Of a DNA stretch of 64,000 nt, positions 61,058 to 64,000 are shown in pieces. The notes under the pieces were generated by a model. The model was given only the letters and a program-made list of their open reading frames with translations, ran no database searches and had not been told where the DNA came from. The position numbers and the translations under genes were made by a program. Source of the stretch: Nocardioides massiliensis (GTDB taxonomy: Bacteria > Actinomycetota > Actinomycetes > Propionibacteriales > Nocardioidaceae); contig NZ_JAUSQM010000001.1 in the NCBI RefSeq assembly GCF_030811215.1, positions 2,542,001 to 2,606,000 of the forward strand, written 5' to 3'. Position 1 is the stretch's first letter; each line of letters opens with the position of its first letter.

Positions 61058-61351
61058 TCAGCTCTGCTCGCAGGCGGTGCCGTCCTTGTCGCGGTCGAGA
61101 CGCGAGGCGTTGATGCTGTAGGCCTTGCGCGCCTTCTTGCCGTACGCCGGGCGCCGGTTGCCCTGCGCCACCTGGTAGTTCGCCGCCTTCTTGTTCTTGG
61201 CGACGCCGTGGCGGAAGTCCTTGGTGAGGTTCGCGCAGCTCGAGTAGTACTGGTTGGCCGCGGCGGGGGAGGCGAGCGTCAGGCTGGACACCACCAGGCC
61301 GATGCCGGCGAGCGCTGTCGCCATACGGGGTGCGCGGGTGCGGAGAGTCAT
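61058..61351 (-). CDS. Secreted excalibur (calcium-binding-like) domain protein
   Basis: 97 residues from the ATG at 61351. A signal peptide (MATALAGIGLVVSSLTLASPAAA) precedes a short mature protein. It begins YYSSCANLTKDFRHGV and ends SRLDRDKDGTACEQS, the excalibur motif with a Ca-binding DxDxDG loop and a disulfide-forming Cys pair. Usually extracellular and attached to nucleases or alone; no nuclease is fused here. Last chromosomal gene before the tRNA end. Confidence 0.88.
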   Translation of the reverse strand: MTLRTRAPRMATALAGIGLVVSSLTLASPAAANQYYSSCANLTKDFRHGVAKNKKAANYQVAQGNRRPAYGKKARKAYSINASRLDRDKDGTACEQS

Positions 61352-61416
61352 GACTTGATCGTCAACCACGCCCGGCGACCCGTCCGTGACTTGCGCAGAT
61401 CTTGCGCCAAGCACAA

Positions 61417-61443
61417 AGCCGGCTCCCAGGACGGGAACCGGCT
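61417..61443 (-). terminator. Rho-independent terminator downstream of the tRNA remnant
   Basis: On the minus strand AGCCGG...TCCC folds with GGGA...CCGGCT and is followed by TTTGTG. It is in the right place and direction to end the tRNA gene whose 3' end lies at 61462. Confidence 0.65.
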
Positions 61444-61461
61444 CGTGGTCCGCAGTGCTAC

Positions 61462-61489
61462 TGGTGGGCGATACTGGGTTTGAACCAGT
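61462..61489 (-). tRNA. 3' end of a tRNA gene (attachment-site remnant)
   Basis: On the minus strand a T-arm ACTGG-TTCAAAC-CCAGT (61489-61473), the acceptor 3' strand ATCGCCC and ACCA end exactly as a tRNA with encoded CCA. No matching 5' half (GGGCGAT) or anticodon arm is found upstream, so only the 3' end is here. The acceptor would fit tRNA-Val, tentatively. This is the usual remnant left by an integrase at one end of an element. Confidence 0.7.
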
Positions 61490-61609
61490 ACTCCAGTCGC
61501 TGGCGGATACTGGGATCTACCTGCGGTTTGTGCCTCTGGCCTGCGCTGTTGAGCGACATTAGCGTGTCTCGGTGGTGGACACAAGAGGACACGGCTAGAC
61601 TCTGAACCG

Positions 61610-62833
61610 ATGCAAATCCGATGCATCGGAGAGGCGGCAGGCGTGGCGCAGGCCAAGAATCGACGTGCGTTCGGTCAGATCACCAAGATGCGGAGCGGCC
61701 GCTACCAGGCCCGATACACGGGGCCGGACGGAGCTCTGCACACCGCGCCCTCGACCTTTGAGGACAAGGACGCCGCCGTCGTGTGGCTGCGCAACGAGCG
61801 GATCCTGGCCGAGTCGCCTGAGACCTGGGAGCCACCCAAGGCGCGTCTGGCGAAGGCCCAGAACCGCGCCACCTTCGGCAAGTACTCGAAGGCCTGGCTC
61901 GAGGGGAGGAAGGTGAAGGGTCGGCCTCTGGCTGCGCGCACGCGTGACCACTACGAAGCGCTGCTCGACGATCACATTCTGCCGACCTTCGAGGACGTCC
62001 CGCTCGCCTCGATCACGCCGGAGATGGTGGACCACTGGTACGAGCTGTGTGCCGTGGGGCGCCCGACGACGCAGGCGCACGCGTACTCGCTGCTGCGCAC
62101 CATCCTGGGGACCGCAGTCGACCGCGGTGTCATCAAGACGGCGAACCCGGCCAAGGTCCGCGGTGGCGGGTCGGCCGAGCGGGTCAAGAAGGTGAAGCCC
62201 GCCAGCCTCGAGGAGCTCGAGACGATCGTGCTGGCGATGCCCGAGCGCTACAGGTTGATGCCGCTGCTAGCCGCATGGTGCGCCCTGCGATTCGGGGAAC
62301 TGGCCGAGCTGCGCCGCAACGACGTCGACACGAAGAACGGGATCCTGCACGTGCGCAGGGGAGTGGTGCGGTCCAAGTCCGCCGGCGTCATCACGAAGAA
62401 GCCGAAGAGCGACGCGGGCATCCGTGACGTGTATGTCCCGCCGCACGTGATGCCGATGCTCCGTGCCCATCTGCTCGAGCACGCACAAGCGGGGCGCGAC
62501 GGCCTTCTGTTCCCGAGTGCAACCGGCGGGCACCTGGCGCCCAGCACCTTCTACGGCCGACCAGCCAAGGTGGCGAAGGACGGGTCGGTCAAGGTTTCCG
62601 GTCGCGGCTGGTACGAGGCTCGCCGGGTCGCTGGGCGCGATGACCTCCGATTCCACGACCTCCGCCACACCGGGGCCGTCCTCGCCGCTCAGACCGGCGC
62701 CACCTTGGCCGAACTCATGGGCCGGCTCGGACATTCGACGCCGGCCGCGGCGTTGCGATACCAGCACGCAGCCGCCGAGCGCGACAAAGAGATCGCGCGC
62801 CGGCTGTCGGAGATGGCGGGGTCAGGCGAATGA
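61610..62833 (+). CDS. int: Tyrosine recombinase (integrase) of the element
   Basis: 407 residues from the ATG at 61610; a GTG at 61643 with AGGCGG upstream is an alternative. An N-terminal AP2-like DNA-binding part (GQITKMRSGRYQARYTGPDG), a SAM-like core-binding domain, then the catalytic domain: Arg in CALRFGELAEL (about residue 227), HDLRHTG (about 348), GHSTPAAALRYQH with His and the nucleophile Tyr (about 383). TAGACT eight bases before the ATG may be its -10. Its overlap with the next gene is four bases. Confidence 0.92.
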   Translation: MQIRCIGEAAGVAQAKNRRAFGQITKMRSGRYQARYTGPDGALHTAPSTFEDKDAAVVWLRNERILAESPETWEPPKARLAKAQNRATFGKYSKAWLEGRKVKGRPLAARTRDHYEALLDDHILPTFEDVPLASITPEMVDHWYELCAVGRPTTQAHAYSLLRTILGTAVDRGVIKTANPAKVRGGGSAERVKKVKPASLEELETIVLAMPERYRLMPLLAAWCALRFGELAELRRNDVDTKNGILHVRRGVVRSKSAGVITKKPKSDAGIRDVYVPPHVMPMLRAHLLEHAQAGRDGLLFPSATGGHLAPSTFYGRPAKVAKDGSVKVSGRGWYEARRVAGRDDLRFHDLRHTGAVLAAQTGATLAELMGRLGHSTPAAALRYQHAAAERDKEIARRLSEMAGSGE

Positions 62834-63333
62834 CCTTCATAGTCATGCGATCTGGTGTCGACCCCGACGAACCGGCCACCCCTGGCCAGGAGGTGACGAC
62901 CTACGAGCTAGCCGATCCGTGGCCATATGCGCATTTGTCTGCCCACAGCGGTCGACATGAGAGCGTCGACGTGTACGCCAGGGCAGTCATCGAGTACGCC
63001 AATGATGACGAGCACTGGCGAGTGCAGCAGGCGCTGACCTGCACATGCAGGTCTCGTCGGACCATCGCCGAGATGGTCGTACACGTGCCGAGCGCACGCC
63101 TCTGGGTATCGATGAAGCCGGAGCGCATCCCGTCCGCCTTTCGCAAAGCTCCATCGATCGCGGAGGCCGCGTACCCCCTGCACGGTGTCGCGGGGGAGGC
63201 TCCACACGTGCATGGCATCGCGTCCTGCAAGGCGTCGGGCTGCGGCAAGCGGTGGCTGGTGGTCTCGTTCACTGACCGTGCCGAGCTCTTGCGAATTGCC
63301 GACGCGACACACGGAGCGAAGATCGTCGACTAA
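62830..63333 (+). CDS. Element-encoded hypothetical protein, Cys-rich
   Basis: 167 residues, ATG overlapping the integrase stop. It has CTC mid-protein and CKASGC near residue 143, suggesting metal binding, and a C-terminal GKRWLVVSFTDRAELLRIADATHG. Acidic N terminus. No family recognised. Lower GC and mixed codons mark it as foreign. Co-transcribed with the integrase. Confidence 0.6.
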   Translation: MTFIVMRSGVDPDEPATPGQEVTTYELADPWPYAHLSAHSGRHESVDVYARAVIEYANDDEHWRVQQALTCTCRSRRTIAEMVVHVPSARLWVSMKPERIPSAFRKAPSIAEAAYPLHGVAGEAPHVHGIASCKASGCGKRWLVVSFTDRAELLRIADATHGAKIVD

Positions 63334-63436
63334 GTCCACACCTGGGCTATCCTGACCGCATCGCCTAGCCGGATCGGCTGCATACCCCGCGAGCAATGGG
63401 CCGCCGCGGGAACACCTCATCTGAGGAGTTCCTGCT

Positions 63437-63649
63437 GTGTCCAGATCCGCAACGACCACGCGCAAGCGACTGGTATCCATCACCCAGGCGGCTGATTACG
63501 CCGCCTGCTCCCCGAAAACGATTCGGCGCTACATCTCGGCTGGCCGCCTCGCTGGCTATCGCATGGGATCCCGCCTGATCCGCGTCGACCTGAACGAGCT
63601 CGAGGCCATCCTCCGCCCCATCCCGGCGGGCGGTGACGCGGATGCCTGA
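63437..63649 (+). CDS. xis: Excisionase-like helix-turn-helix protein
   Basis: 70 residues, GTG start with GAGGAG about nine bases upstream. The single domain SITQAADYAACSPKTIRRYISAGRLAGYRMGSRLIRVDLNELEAIL is the MerR/Xis type winged helix. Such proteins direct the integrase to excise the element. Placed 103 bases after the preceding gene and overlapping the next by 17 bases. Confidence 0.85.
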   Translation: MSRSATTTRKRLVSITQAADYAACSPKTIRRYISAGRLAGYRMGSRLIRVDLNELEAILRPIPAGGDADA

Positions 63650-63869
63650 GAACCGAAACGGCCGCCCCACCCCGGCAAAGGTGAAGCGGCGCAATGTCTC
63701 GGATGGCGACCTCGACTTCTCCAGTCTAGGTGAAGCACTGCGCCGAACCGAGCAGATTCGCCGCGCGCGGCTGGTCCGCGACCTCCACCGTGTCGCCGAT
63801 CGCCTCGCACGCCACGACGCCGGTGCATCCGCCCTCGCCCGCGCCTGGGCCGAGGAGGTGGCGGCATGA
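63633..63869 (+). CDS. Element-encoded small hypothetical protein
   Basis: 78 residues from the GTG at 63633, or 75 from the ATG at 63642. Highly charged, with a helical C-terminal half (LGEALRRTEQIRRARLVRDLHRVADRLARHDAG). No family recognised. Its stop overlaps the next ATG, so the genes are translated together. Confidence 0.6.
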   Translation: MTRMPENRNGRPTPAKVKRRNVSDGDLDFSSLGEALRRTEQIRRARLVRDLHRVADRLARHDAGASALARAWAEEVAA

Positions 63870-64000
63870 AGCACGACTGGAATGCCATCTTGGACAGGTC
63901 CGCGTCGATCGTGCGGTCGTACTCGACCGGGGTCACGCTGCGGCAGTTGTTCTACCGGCTCGTGGCAGCCGAGGTGCTGCCGAACACGGTGCAGGCCTAC
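63866..64000 (+). CDS. Element gene, 3' end outside window
   Basis: Only 45 codons are visible: ATG at 63866 overlapping the preceding stop, then an open frame to the edge. The segment SASIVRSYSTGVTLRQLFYRLVAAEVLPNTVQAY resembles the start of phage and plasmid proteins that begin with an RQLFYRLV motif. The full family cannot be named from this part. Confidence 0.6.
   Translation, partial: MKHDWNAILDRSASIVRSYSTGVTLRQLFYRLVAAEVLPNTVQAY

Larger units (their letters stand above)
61462..64000 (+). mobile_element. Left end of an integrated element, continues beyond the window
   Basis: The boundary is the tRNA 3' end at 61462-61489. Inside are a tyrosine integrase, an excisionase-like protein and three unknown genes, all on the plus strand and tightly packed, with somewhat lower GC and more varied codons than the chromosome. 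A short repeat GATACTGGG (61470 and 61506) flanks the junction. The other end, with the restored tRNA, lies outside the window. Confidence 0.8.

Noticed and set aside
61462-61545. Complete tRNA or tmRNA gene
   Set aside because: The T-arm and CCA end are clear, but there is no GGGCGAT 5' half, D-arm or anticodon arm within range, and the tmRNA acceptor sequence does not fit.

Overview
The window reads as a chromosomal segment of a very GC-rich actinobacterium, most likely Nocardioides or a close relative (Propionibacteriales). The evidence is a miaA-dapF-hflX order, a lexA gene divergent from a LysM gene with actinobacterial SOS boxes, a DUF222/HNH (13E12-type) gene, a siroheme sulfite reductase/cysH operon with a tiny zinc-ribbon protein, an iron-sulfur ferrochelatase, and many genes whose -10 hexamer lies only six bases before the start codon. 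The genus call is inference; no rRNA is present.

Layout. 1-2.9 kb: an edge-truncated unknown gene, an exported PHP-type phosphoesterase and two small low-complexity proteins. 2.9-13.2 kb: miaA, dapF, hflX, a DUF2207 membrane protein, lemA, a fused SecDF and a DinG/XPD-type helicase. 13.3-18.3 kb: an exported zinc metalloprotease, then a two-gene phosphatase operon (phoD type plus sulfatase-fold type) with a PHO-box-like repeat in front. 18.3-24.2 kb: an SOS-boxed DUF222/HNH gene, a GlxA-type regulator, a small monooxygenase, a metallophosphatase and a semialdehyde dehydrogenase. 24.2-30.2 kb: a complete glucoside uptake cluster (binding protein, two permeases, GH1 glucosidase, LacI regulator) with a palindromic operator. 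30.2-31.7 kb: lexA and a LysM protein, divergent. 31.7-43 kb: mostly housekeeping and membrane genes, including ferrochelatase, an inositol-phosphatase-like enzyme, a LigC-type ligase, a HipA-like/DUF3037 pair and lpdA. 43-46.9 kb: a sulfite/sulfate reduction operon preceded by a 28-codon leader peptide. 46.9-55 kb: glyA, an acyl-CoA dehydrogenase, a K+ channel, an orphan SOS-boxed small gene, DUF4383, hemerythrin and cold-shock genes. 55-61 kb: a phenylpropionate-type catabolic cluster (extradiol dioxygenase, hydroxylase, hydrolase, IclR regulator, aromatic acid transporter). 61.5 kb to the right edge: one end of an integrated element next to the 3' end of a tRNA gene.

Several regulatory signals stand out. 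Three loci carry SOS boxes (lexA/LysM, DUF222/HNH and a 90-codon orphan). A PHO box and an SOS box share one 125-bp intergenic region. A cysteine-type leader peptide precedes the sulfite reductase operon. Both promoters of the phenylpropionate cluster carry paired 11-bp motifs with the same 21-bp spacing. Strong perfect hairpins close many transcription units. The least described systems here are the HipA-like/DUF3037 pair, the orphan SOS gene and the paired-operator circuit.
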